The notes under the pieces: generated by a model
What the model was told of the DNA's origin: nothing
What the model saw: the letters and a program-made list of their open reading frames with translations, nothing else
Databases searched by the model: none
NCBI GenBank assembly: GCA_001464795.1
Contig: LNEB01000001.1
Span: forward strand, 1 to 57,923
Length of the DNA: 57,923 nt
Direction: 5' to 3'
DNA from: Bdellovibrionales bacterium Ga0074139
GTDB lineage: Bacteria > Bdellovibrionota > Bdellovibrionia > Bdellovibrionales > Bdellovibrionaceae
Program-made: the position numbers and the translations under genes
Shown: in pieces, positions 41,689-49,874 of the stretch
Layout: each line of letters starts with the position of its first letter
How positions within the stretch are numbered: position 1 is the first letter of the stretch

Positions 41689-42162
41689 ATGAAACAATCT
41701 GAAATATTAAAAGTCTTATTTCTTGAAACAGGTGCAAACAACCAAGAAGCTGTGAACCAGGTTTTAAAATCTAAAAATTTTGAAACTAAATTTCGCATCA
41801 CGGGCCCTGGTGTTGTGCACTTTGGCTTCACGGGATTAATTAAATCCATCACCAATGAAGGGGTCAAAGTTTATAATGTGAATAAAGTCAGCCTCATCAA
41901 ATTTGAAGACATCGAAACTTTTGCTAAAGCAAAGCCCAAAACAAAAAGACCTGATCCCAAGCAAAAAACAGTGGTTGTTGACGATGAAGACGAAGAAGAT
42001 TTTGAAAATGATGACGATTTTGATGCCTATAAAGATGAAGATGATGACATCATTGAAAATGAAAAAACCAAGCCCCAATTCAGTGCAAGCAAAAAGAAAA
42101 AACCCAAGCTGACTGAACACAAGCCTGGGTCTGGAAGTTTGTTTATTCCTAAGAAAAAATAA
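41689..42162 (+). CDS. Protein of unknown function with a highly acidic, disordered C-terminal half
   Basis: 157 residues. The first 80 residues look folded ('FRITGPGVVHFGFTGLIKSITNEGVKVYNVNKVSLIKFEDI', probably a small beta-barrel). They are followed by 'DDEDEEDFENDD' and 'DAYKDEDDD' acidic runs (about residues 103-128) and a lysine-rich tail 'SKKKKPKLTE'. Acidic-then-basic tails of this kind occur in nucleic-acid- or ribosome-interacting proteins. No family recognised. It directly abuts the convergent BASS transporter gene. Start is the ATG 12 bp after the preceding gene; ATGGGA... upstream gives a GGGATCCC but no ideal ribosome-binding site. Confidence 0.6.
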   Translation: MKQSEILKVLFLETGANNQEAVNQVLKSKNFETKFRITGPGVVHFGFTGLIKSITNEGVKVYNVNKVSLIKFEDIETFAKAKPKTKRPDPKQKTVVVDDEDEEDFENDDDFDAYKDEDDDIIENEKTKPQFSASKKKKPKLTEHKPGSGSLFIPKKK

Positions 42163-43056
42163 TTAAAGCAAATCTGTTTTTAATTTTTGCATCTCAAGTC
42201 TAGTCATCCACTTTCTAAAGAAGTATGTGACACCAGCAGATGATAAAACGATAAATAGAGAGTAAAGAACAGGTACTATCAAAATAGCGTCTTGTAATTC
42301 CTTAGGAAAACTAAACAGAACAATGGCAATACCCAAAGGTCCATTTTGAATTCCAGTTTCTAAGCAAATGGTCATGGCCCTTTTGTTGGTTTGTTTTAAG
42401 ATTTTTGATATTCCAAAGCCTAGAATAAATCCACTTAATCCAAGGAACAAAGAAGCTATAAAAATCTCGTTTGGTGTGGTGGATAGTAAGCCGGCATTTC
42501 TTGGAATCCAAGTGACAATTAAAAACAAAATAACAACGACACCTAAAATGCCTCCGAAAAATTCAGCGACTGCACCCACGTTCGCATTCCATTTCCTAAC
42601 AAGCATTCCAAGAATCACTGGCACTAGCAGCACAAATAGGGTTAAAGAGACATCACCAAATGGAATTTGAAGCTCACCTTGCATAATTTTTGAGCCATAG
42701 AAATAAAGAAGAGCAGGTGTTGCAACGATAGCAAGTAAAGTCGAGGCCACAGTCATGATGATAGAAAGTGCAAGATCACCTTTGGAAAAATAAGTGAAGA
42801 TATTTGATGTCGTACCACCCGGGACACAGCCCATGATAAGTAGTCCTAATGCTGCAGGGGTCGAGAGATTAAAAAGCAGCCCAAGTCCATAGGCAATCAT
42901 AGGCATCAGTCCAAACTGACAAAGCATACCAACGCCGACTCCTTGGGGTTTTTTCATGGCTCGAAAAAAGTCTCTCCAGGTCAGACCACTTCCCATTCCA
43001 AACATGATAAGAATCATCATGATACCAAGTAATTTTTTTTCAACTTCTGAAATCAT
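42163..43056 (-). CDS. Bile acid:sodium symporter (BASS) family transporter
   Basis: Ten hydrophobic segments over 297 residues. Family features: 'KLLGIMMILIMFGMGSGLTWRDFFRAMKKPQGVGVGMLCQFGLMPMIAYGLG', then 'AALGLLIMGCVPGGTTSNIFTYFSKGDLALSIIMT' (the sodium/substrate crossover region with GGTTSN), and 'RAMTICLETGIQNGPLGIAIVLFSFP' in the second half. The substrate may be an organic anion such as a bile-acid-like steroid or pantoate. It starts on the last base of the acyl-CoA ligase stop (TAATG), so uptake and CoA activation of a carboxylic acid may be linked. That link is inference. Confidence 0.9.
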   Translation of the reverse strand: MISEVEKKLLGIMMILIMFGMGSGLTWRDFFRAMKKPQGVGVGMLCQFGLMPMIAYGLGLLFNLSTPAALGLLIMGCVPGGTTSNIFTYFSKGDLALSIIMTVASTLLAIVATPALLYFYGSKIMQGELQIPFGDVSLTLFVLLVPVILGMLVRKWNANVGAVAEFFGGILGVVVILFLIVTWIPRNAGLLSTTPNEIFIASLFLGLSGFILGFGISKILKQTNKRAMTICLETGIQNGPLGIAIVLFSFPKELQDAILIVPVLYSLFIVLSSAGVTYFFRKWMTRLEMQKLKTDLL

Positions 43057-44729
43057 TAAGCGCCCCCTGGAATTTCTTTACGTAATTCTTTTCTTAAAAT
43101 TTTTCCCACTGGTGATTTTGGTAGTTCTTTTCTGAATTCAAAATGCTGTGGAGTTTTGTAGGCGACTAATTTACTTTTGCAATGGGATCTTAAGTCTTCT
43201 TTTGAAGGTTCGGTGTCACCTTTTAGAACGATATAGGCTTTAACGGCTTCGCCACTGGCGCCGTCAGGGATGCCGATGACAGCGCACTCAAGAACTTGAG
43301 GGTGCTCTGATAAAACTTCTTCCACTTCGTTGGGGTAAACATTAAAACCACTGACCAAAATCATATCTTTTTTTCGATCCACAATTTTGTAGTAGCCATC
43401 AGAGTCACGAGTCGCAATGTCACCTGTGGCAAACCATCCATTTTTTATGGATTGGGCCGTCTCCTGGGGCTTTTTCCAGTAGCCTTGCATGACTTGCGGA
43501 CCCTTGATGAGTAGCTCACCAGGTTCACCATTATTCACTTCTTGTCCCGAATCATTAACGAGTTTCATCTCGGTTTGTGGGAGGGGCAGTCCGATGCTGC
43601 CCTCTTTGGGTTTAGCGAAAGGGTTAAAACAAATGGCCGGGCTTGTTTCTGTTAAGCCGTAGCCTTCAATGATGTCAATATTGGTAATTTTTTTGAAAGT
43701 TTGAGCCACCGAGAGATGCAGTGACATTCCACCGGCCACAGCCAATTTTAACTTAGCAGGTGGAGTTTCTTTGAACCAGTCCTCTAAATTGAGAGCATTA
43801 TACAGAGTGTTCACTCCAGAAATGGCAGTGACCGGGTAATTTTCCAGTGCTCGTTGCAGGTTAGAAATTGGACGGGGATTGGGGCATAAAAGATTACGTG
43901 CTCCAATAACGAAAAAACACCAGAAGTTAACAGTGAATGCAAAAATATGGTAAAGTGGCAAAGCTGTTAAAATGGTTTCTTCTTTTGTATTCAACTGATC
44001 TTTTAACATAACAAGAAGCTGATTCATGTTACTGATTAAATTCCCGTGGGTCAGTACGGCCCCTTTAGACACACCAGTCGTGCCGCCCGTGTATTGAAGA
44101 ACGGCTATGGACTGATGATTCAAGCCTTTTTCGAATTCTGAAACATTCAAGTTTTTTTCTTTTTTTAGCTGGGCCCCTTGGCGCAAACTTTCTTTCAAAG
44201 AAATGTAAGGCACGCTGACTTTTGGAACCTGTTTATTCCAATATTGAATCACAAGCTGAGCAATTTTCTTTGGAAAATAAGGTAAAAATTCAGGCAATTG
44301 AACAACTAATAATTTTTGAACTTTTGTTTTATCCAACATCACAGCCGCTTTATCTTTAAATATATCAACTGTGATCAGGGCAACGGCTTCTGAGTCATTC
44401 AGCTGATGAATCATTTCGGGTACTGTGTAAAGTGGATTCACGTTCACAACCACTAGCCCTGCCTTCAGAATAGCTAAGGCTGCGATAGGATAGGATAAAC
44501 AATTCGGCATTTGTATGGCGACTGAGGATCCAGCTGGAATTTTTAATTTTTCCCTTAAATAGATAGCCAGATGATCAGACTTTTCATCTAATTCTTTATA
44601 ACTTAAAGTTCCATTCATGCCATTGGCAAGAACCATAGTCACCGCTGGTAAATTGTGAAAATTTTCACAGGTTTTTTTTGCCAACCAAGCTAAATTGGGG
44701 GCATTTTGTAATGTCTCGACGTTTAGCAT
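43056..44729 (-). CDS. Long-chain acyl-CoA ligase (FadD-like)
   Basis: ANL-superfamily adenylating enzyme. P-loop 'LQYTGGTTGVSKGAVLTH', 'EGYGLTETSPAICF', the ATP-aspartate in 'GWFATGDIATRDSDGYYKIVDRKKDMILVSGFNVYPNEVEEVL', and the A10 lysine in 'PKSPVGKILRKELR'. About 557 residues, typical of FadD. The ATG at 44729 has GAGGT upstream and begins 'LNVETLQNAPNLAWLAKKTCENF'; the longer ORF start (44777) is rejected. It is coupled with the BASS transporter gene by a 1-bp stop-start overlap. Cytoplasmic or membrane-peripheral; activates fatty acids for degradation or lipid remodelling. Confidence 0.93.
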   Translation of the reverse strand: MLNVETLQNAPNLAWLAKKTCENFHNLPAVTMVLANGMNGTLSYKELDEKSDHLAIYLREKLKIPAGSSVAIQMPNCLSYPIAALAILKAGLVVVNVNPLYTVPEMIHQLNDSEAVALITVDIFKDKAAVMLDKTKVQKLLVVQLPEFLPYFPKKIAQLVIQYWNKQVPKVSVPYISLKESLRQGAQLKKEKNLNVSEFEKGLNHQSIAVLQYTGGTTGVSKGAVLTHGNLISNMNQLLVMLKDQLNTKEETILTALPLYHIFAFTVNFWCFFVIGARNLLCPNPRPISNLQRALENYPVTAISGVNTLYNALNLEDWFKETPPAKLKLAVAGGMSLHLSVAQTFKKITNIDIIEGYGLTETSPAICFNPFAKPKEGSIGLPLPQTEMKLVNDSGQEVNNGEPGELLIKGPQVMQGYWKKPQETAQSIKNGWFATGDIATRDSDGYYKIVDRKKDMILVSGFNVYPNEVEEVLSEHPQVLECAVIGIPDGASGEAVKAYIVLKGDTEPSKEDLRSHCKSKLVAYKTPQHFEFRKELPKSPVGKILRKELRKEIPGGA

Positions 44730-44836
44730 AAGCACCTCATGAATAATCATAAGCAAATAGGAACTAGGATCAATCAAAATCGGTAAGATTCAATTGCTGG
44801 ACAAAGTGACTTGACTCATGCAATCTTTGCGACATC

Positions 44837-45454
44837 ATGAATTGGGATCCTTTTTTTAAACCTGAAATACGCAACCGTGGACAAAAGCTTTTTCAGTTAC
44901 AAGCTGTTAAGGCCTCATCGCCTTCAGAAACTGAAATATCTGGCTTTGTAAAAGCCTATAAAGTCACATTTCGCTCAAAATCGATTTCAAGTCCGCAATT
45001 TTTAGTTCAGTGCAGTTGTGGAAAAAAACTGTGTCAGCATGCGTGGGCTTTGATGCTGGCTGCACAAAATAAATACCCTGATTTTTTTATTAATAAATCA
45101 GATCTGGAAATGAATGAACAGAAATCAGCTGCAGATTCAAAAAAGCAAGATCTCAAAGAGCGACAAAACCTTTATCGAAAAGTTCAGTATCAAAAGCAGA
45201 AGCTTAGGCAAAAACAAATAAAATTGGCAAAAGAAGAGCCCTTACCATCTTATCCACAGGATATTGTTGATGCGTTGAAATATTTTGCTGATAATGGTTT
45301 TGTTTTTGATAATCCCGAAGATCTTGAACAAATTCAAAGTGCCAAAAAAAAATTGGCCAGAGTTTTTCATCCTGACCGTGGAGGGCATCATGATGAATTC
45401 GTACTTCTTAATCAAAATGCTGAAATTTTAATTGATTTTTTTTCTTTATCTTAA
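44837..45454 (+). CDS. SWIM zinc finger - J domain fusion protein
   Basis: Two recognisable modules in 205 residues. Near residues 54-75, 'FLVQCSCGKKLCQHAWALML' gives the SWIM signature C59-x-C61-x4-C66-x-H68, a zinc-binding motif in nucleic-acid- or protein-binding proteins. After a charged helix rich in Lys, Gln and Arg (about 95-140), the C-terminus is a J domain: 'DIVDALKYFADNG...ARVFHPDRGGHHDEFVLLNQNAEIL', with the HPD tripeptide at about 177-179. J domains stimulate DnaK/Hsp70. I know of no standard family with this pairing. It overlaps the convergent gene by 9 bp. No ribosome-binding site is evident at the ATG. Confidence 0.7.
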   Translation: MNWDPFFKPEIRNRGQKLFQLQAVKASSPSETEISGFVKAYKVTFRSKSISSPQFLVQCSCGKKLCQHAWALMLAAQNKYPDFFINKSDLEMNEQKSAADSKKQDLKERQNLYRKVQYQKQKLRQKQIKLAKEEPLPSYPQDIVDALKYFADNGFVFDNPEDLEQIQSAKKKLARVFHPDRGGHHDEFVLLNQNAEILIDFFSLS

Positions 45455-45916
45455 AGTCTGCCATAACTTCAAAATCTCTTGTTTTTTTTCCTGACTGAAT
45501 GACTGGTAACTGCTTTGAATCAGTCCAATAGGTTCCGCATTGATAAATCCAACAATAGCTAATTTAAAGGCAGGACTTTGAGTTTTATTGGCATCAAAGC
45601 TTTCAAACAAACAAACAGGGCCTGTATGTCCATTTTTAAATTCAATTTTAATTAATTCACTGGGGCCAAAAAAGTGAGCTTTAATGGCCTGGCAATAATC
45701 TAAACTGACTTTTAGACTTCTGCTGGGGGCCAGTTTGTAGTATTCAAATAAGTCTTCAGAATCTAAAAATTTTAAAATGCCTTGATAGCTTTGAGCTTTT
45801 CCAATGGCAGAGAAAGGAATCTCTTCCTTTGCAATAAATTTGATTTTTTTTATAGAGCCTAGAGCGCTAACATCAATGGACAAAAATAAAATACATAGAA
45901 GAGTGATTGACTTCAT
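45446..45916 (-). CDS. Small secreted protein of unknown function (downstream of a pair)
   Basis: 156 residues with a signal peptide (residues 1-18, 'KSITLLCILFLSIDVSA') and a mixed alpha/beta mature part containing two cysteines ('DYCQAIK', 'PVCLFES'). No family recognised. It starts in a 4-bp overlap (ATGA) with the upstream secreted-protein gene, so they are coupled. It ends inside the 3' end of the SWIM-J gene on the other strand. Confidence 0.65.
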   Translation of the reverse strand: MKSITLLCILFLSIDVSALGSIKKIKFIAKEEIPFSAIGKAQSYQGILKFLDSEDLFEYYKLAPSRSLKVSLDYCQAIKAHFFGPSELIKIEFKNGHTGPVCLFESFDANKTQSPAFKLAIVGFINAEPIGLIQSSYQSFSQEKKQEILKLWQTLR

Positions 45917-46389
45917 TTGTAGGCCTTTCCTGGGTTTGAGGTCTTTGCTGAAGGGGTTTCAACTCTACTATTTTTTACAAAGCTGGATAATTTATCGAAG
46001 CGAGAATTTTCGACTTTTGTCATGTTGATTAAATTTCTAACAAAGACCTCATCAGGTTTTCGAACTTCTATGATTTCTTGGCTGCCGTTAGGAAAATGAA
46101 TTTCAATTTTTGTCTCACTAGCACAGACTCGCACAGTTTCCTCGACGGGCTCTTCGATTCCACGGGTTGCATTAAAAAAGAAGCGAATGCTGTCGGATTT
46201 GAGCTCTAATGAGGTAACAGCTTTCACCATAAAGTTATCTGTAACCAAGTAAGTTGGTAAATTATTAAGCAAAGGTGGCAATAGAGTTTGCTTCGCAGCA
46301 TATTCCTTGGGATTAGAAAAGCAATGCATCCCAGCCTGGCTGATCCCTGAAAAAAGGCTCAGTAGCAGAAAAACTTTAAAAATATCCAT
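45913..46389 (-). CDS. Small secreted protein of unknown function (first gene of a pair)
   Basis: 158 residues with a signal peptide (residues 1-19, 'DIFKVFLLLSLFSGISQA'). The mature part has two cysteines ('MHCFSN', 'RVCASE') and strand-rich segments such as 'MVKAVTSLELKSDSIRFFFNATRG'. The C-terminus looks disordered. No family recognised. It is transcribed divergently from the 46526 gene, with 136 bp between, and is coupled to the next gene by a 4-bp overlap. Confidence 0.65.
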   Translation of the reverse strand: MDIFKVFLLLSLFSGISQAGMHCFSNPKEYAAKQTLLPPLLNNLPTYLVTDNFMVKAVTSLELKSDSIRFFFNATRGIEEPVEETVRVCASETKIEIHFPNGSQEIIEVRKPDEVFVRNLINMTKVENSRFDKLSSFVKNSRVETPSAKTSNPGKAYK

Positions 46390-46525
46390 GATTTACAGTT
46401 TCTCACATATGGATCCAAGAATCGACTGACCTTTAGTGGTGAAAATTTCTCATAGAGTCGTTTAAATTATTCAGTGTTGAAAAAGATTAATTTACGGGGT
46501 CTTGGTTATGCACTAAGGTCTTGTA

Positions 46526-48013
46526 ATGTTTATGAATCATCCAATTATTATTCAAGGTGGCATGGGTATAGCGGTTTCCAATTGGAAACTGGCTAAAACA
46601 GTTTCTGAAGCGGGCCAGCTAGGCGTGGTTTCGGGTACTGCTATCAATTCAGTTCTTGTTCGTTATTTGCAAGACGGGGATCCAGCCGGAGACATGAGAC
46701 GAGCTTTAAAAGCCTTTCCCTTTCCTCATGTGGTTGCAAAAATTCTAGAAACTTATTTTATCGAAGGTGGAAAACCTAAAGACAAGCCTTACAAAAGAAT
46801 TCCGTTGTTTGCTGTTCAGCCGACTCAGTCTTGGTTACAGCTGAATGTGGTGGCCTCCTTTGTAGAAGTTTTTTTAGCCAAAGAAGGTCATCAATTTCCA
46901 GTTGGAATTAATTTGCTTGAAAAAGTAGTGATTCCCAATCTTTCAGCTTTGTATGGCGCCATGCTAGCCGGAGTTGATTATGTTTTGATGGGTGCAGGTA
47001 TTCCCAGAGAAATTCCAGGGGCGCTTGATTTATTAAGTGAAAATAAAACAGCCAGCCTCAAAGTTCCAGTGGATGGTGCAACCGGAGACAACACTCAAAC
47101 TTTGACGTCCTTCAATCCTCAAGAAGTGATGGAAGTTTCTGAGCTGCCAAAGCTTAAGCGTCCTTATTTTTTCCCCATCGTTTCTTCCAGCACATTGGCT
47201 GCTAATTTAAAGAAAAAAGCCACGGGTCGTGTGGATGGATTTATTGTGGAAGGGCCACTGGCAGGTGGACACAATGCTCCTCCGCGGGGACCCATGAAGT
47301 TAGACGCACTTGGTGAACCCATTTACGGCGAGCGTGACGAAGTGGATCTTTCTGAAATGAAAGCCTTGGGATTACCTTTTTGGATGGCAGGGTCATATGC
47401 CACTCCGCAAAAATTGCAAGAAGTCAGAAAGCTGGGGGCCCACGGTATTCAAGTGGGAACTTTGTTTGCATTTTGTAATGAGTCAGGCTTGAAGCCAGAA
47501 TTGCGACATCAAGTTGTTAAAAAAATAAGTCAGGGCATGGCCCCTGAAAACGGTTACATCTTTACAGACCCCGTTTCATCGCCCACAGGTTTTCCTTTCA
47601 AAGCGGTCCGAATGGAAGATTCATTATCAAACCAAATTTTGTATGAACAAAGAAACCGGATTTGTGATCTAGGTTACTTAAGGCATGCCTACCAGAAAGC
47701 TGATGGACAGGTGGCTCAGCGATGTCCTGCAGAACCTGTTCAAGATTACATAAAAAAAGGTGGCACGCTTGAAGAAACTGTGGGCAAAAAATGCCTTTGC
47801 AATGCTTTAATGGCTGACATTGGAATGCCCCAAGTTCAATTGGGTAATCAAGTTGAGAAGCATTTACTAACGGCTGGTAATGATCTGAACGACCTCAATA
47901 GGATATTGAAACAGGGGCAGACAGATTATTCTGCCACTGAAATTATTCGATATTTAACAGCAGACTTGGATTTACGTTCAGGCTCATTTGTAGAACCTGC
48001 GCATCTCGTCTAA
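46526..48013 (+). CDS. Nitronate monooxygenase-like / 2-nitropropane dioxygenase family flavoprotein
   Basis: FMN-dependent TIM-barrel enzyme. The start 'HPIIIQGGMGIAVSNWKLAKTVSEAGQLGVVSG' is the NMO/FabK/2-NPD family opening. 'DGFIVEGPLAGGHNAPPRG' carries the flavin/substrate glycine-histidine motif, and 'KLGAHGIQVGTLFAFCNESGLK' the phosphate-binding turn. At 495 residues it is longer than typical nitronate monooxygenases (about 330-350), mainly through the N-terminal half and a cysteine-containing C-terminus ('QRCPAEPVQDY', 'KKCLCNALMADIGM'). The exact reaction is unclear. It overlaps the convergent PbgA-like gene by 30 bp. Two ATGs six bases apart are possible starts. Confidence 0.82.
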   Translation: MFMNHPIIIQGGMGIAVSNWKLAKTVSEAGQLGVVSGTAINSVLVRYLQDGDPAGDMRRALKAFPFPHVVAKILETYFIEGGKPKDKPYKRIPLFAVQPTQSWLQLNVVASFVEVFLAKEGHQFPVGINLLEKVVIPNLSALYGAMLAGVDYVLMGAGIPREIPGALDLLSENKTASLKVPVDGATGDNTQTLTSFNPQEVMEVSELPKLKRPYFFPIVSSSTLAANLKKKATGRVDGFIVEGPLAGGHNAPPRGPMKLDALGEPIYGERDEVDLSEMKALGLPFWMAGSYATPQKLQEVRKLGAHGIQVGTLFAFCNESGLKPELRHQVVKKISQGMAPENGYIFTDPVSSPTGFPFKAVRMEDSLSNQILYEQRNRICDLGYLRHAYQKADGQVAQRCPAEPVQDYIKKGGTLEETVGKKCLCNALMADIGMPQVQLGNQVEKHLLTAGNDLNDLNRILKQGQTDYSATEIIRYLTADLDLRSGSFVEPAHLV

Positions 48014-49807
48014 GGCTTTTCTGTAGTGTGTTTGATCAAGTTCTGAATTTGATAGGGGTCGGTAATTAAGATCTAAGGTTTCATAATTACCGCTCAGTTT
48101 AACAAGTACGAAGTGATCTTTCAGGCGAATGGCAAAATCTCCGTAAGTTCCATGTATCATCCACTGATGTCCTTGATGACTTGTTAAATCTTCACCGCTA
48201 CTGAAGTCAGAACCAGGATTTTTACAATTCATGACCTGCTTCAAAATTGTTGGAGCCACATCATAATGGCTGGTCCAATGCTTAACACTTTTCTGTGATT
48301 GACCTGGCCAGTGAATAAAAAATGGAACCTGAGTCTGAGCACTCGTAAAATTAGAATTATGCCCCCAAAAATTCAATTTGTTGTCATTGAACTCTTGACC
48401 ATGATCGCTGGTAAAAATGACCACAGTGTTTTTTAGAAGCTGATTTTTTTGTAAATTTTGAAAAACCTGACCCAGTAAATGATCAACATAATAAACACTA
48501 TTTTTATGACGATTAATAAAGCCGGTGGGATCTGTTTTATTATTTAATTTAAAATAGTTGATATCATCAAGGCTAGGTTGAAATTTCTTGTAATCAGGAT
48601 GAACAGCGTACTCGTGGGGTGTATCATAGAATAAAAAGCCAAAAAATGGCTGATCTTTTTTTCTATTGTTTACAAAGTCTATCCAAAGATTGGTTATTTC
48701 TAAATCTCGGTCGAGTACGTTGTCAGCTTTTGATTTGAGTCTAAGATCTTGAATATCTGCAAAGACTGTTTGATTAAATTCTGGCATGGTTAAGGGAGCA
48801 CTGGAAAATAATCCCATTTGGTAATTATTTTTTATGAATTGCTCGATCAGAACGGGGCCTTTTTGAATTTCTCGGAATTTTTCGAAATAAAGTGGAGGTA
48901 GGCCATAAAAAAGACTGAAAATGCCTCCTCGTGTGGAATTGCTACCGCTGTAGTGATTTAAGTACTCTGTTGATTGCATTTTCAACTGATGGGTGAAGGG
49001 CATGACCTCAGGATTCAGTTGGTCGAAACGAGTGGAATCAAGAACGATAAGTAGAACATTGAGCTTTTCAATAGTGGGCTGACATTGAATTTCTTTGAGC
49101 GGATAATTGAGAAGGCTGTTTTTGCCAGCCATTGTGCCTAAATTAATTTTTTCAGATTCGTTGACCTCAAATCCCCATTTTTTTACCAGTTGATCATCCT
49201 TAAGAGGGGCTGCAAAAGGGGGTAAGAAACCTATCTGAGTGAGTTGTGAGTCTCGCTTGGCGTGGGCAAACAAGTGAACGACATGGGAAACTAAAACTGC
49301 AAAAATAAAAAAACCAAGATGAATTTTTTTTATTTTTAATAATTTAAAGTGCAAAGCCTTTGAAGATTTTGAAAGAATTAGGATTTGAAAAAAAAGCACT
49401 ATTGCAAAAAATAAAATTACGAGGGCCCACAAGAACCAAGGAAAGGAAATGACCTGACCTTCGCCTTTAAAAAAAAGTTCAAGAACAAAAAGATTAATAT
49501 GAAAGCGATACTGCTGATAGACAAACGTATCGATCATAAGTAGGGTTTGCAAAAAAGTGAGAATAACAACAGTCAAACTTATAATGATTTTTTTTATCGA
49601 GAGATGATTTGCTAAAAAGGCGAATGGTAAAATGATAAGTCCTAATAAAAGAGCGAAATGACCCCAAAAATAGATCAAGTAAAAAAAGCTAGGCCCAGCA
49701 CCCTGAGGCATCAAGTGGGGTGTTCTGAGGTACAAAAAGGATATGACAAGGCTTAAGAAGATATTAAAAATCCAAAGAATTGAATAGCGAGGAGTATGTG
49801 TAGTCAT
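47984..49807 (-). CDS. PbgA/YejM-like membrane protein with a periplasmic sulfatase-fold domain
   Basis: About five hydrophobic helices in the first 185 residues, then a long periplasmic alkaline-phosphatase-superfamily domain. 'NVLLIVLDSTRFDQLNPEVMPFTHQL' is followed by 'YLNHYSGSNSTRGGIFSLFYGLPPLYF', close in pattern to PbgA/YejM (LapC). 'VIFTSDHGQEFNDN' holds the DHG metal-ligand motif. E. coli PbgA senses periplasmic LPS and controls LpxC turnover through LapB, so an LPS-homeostasis role is plausible here. Phosphoethanolamine or phosphoglycerol transferase is the alternative. 607 residues, similar to PbgA. Its 3' end overlaps the flavoprotein gene by 30 bp. Confidence 0.75.
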   Translation of the reverse strand: MTTHTPRYSILWIFNIFLSLVISFLYLRTPHLMPQGAGPSFFYLIYFWGHFALLLGLIILPFAFLANHLSIKKIIISLTVVILTFLQTLLMIDTFVYQQYRFHINLFVLELFFKGEGQVISFPWFLWALVILFFAIVLFFQILILSKSSKALHFKLLKIKKIHLGFFIFAVLVSHVVHLFAHAKRDSQLTQIGFLPPFAAPLKDDQLVKKWGFEVNESEKINLGTMAGKNSLLNYPLKEIQCQPTIEKLNVLLIVLDSTRFDQLNPEVMPFTHQLKMQSTEYLNHYSGSNSTRGGIFSLFYGLPPLYFEKFREIQKGPVLIEQFIKNNYQMGLFSSAPLTMPEFNQTVFADIQDLRLKSKADNVLDRDLEITNLWIDFVNNRKKDQPFFGFLFYDTPHEYAVHPDYKKFQPSLDDINYFKLNNKTDPTGFINRHKNSVYYVDHLLGQVFQNLQKNQLLKNTVVIFTSDHGQEFNDNKLNFWGHNSNFTSAQTQVPFFIHWPGQSQKSVKHWTSHYDVAPTILKQVMNCKNPGSDFSSGEDLTSHQGHQWMIHGTYGDFAIRLKDHFVLVKLSGNYETLDLNYRPLSNSELDQTHYRKALDEMRRFYK

Positions 49808-49874
49808 AGACTAGAATTACCAAAGTCTTACAAAAATGAAAAGTTGTTTTCCTCTGTGCTCTTAAGTTAAGTTT

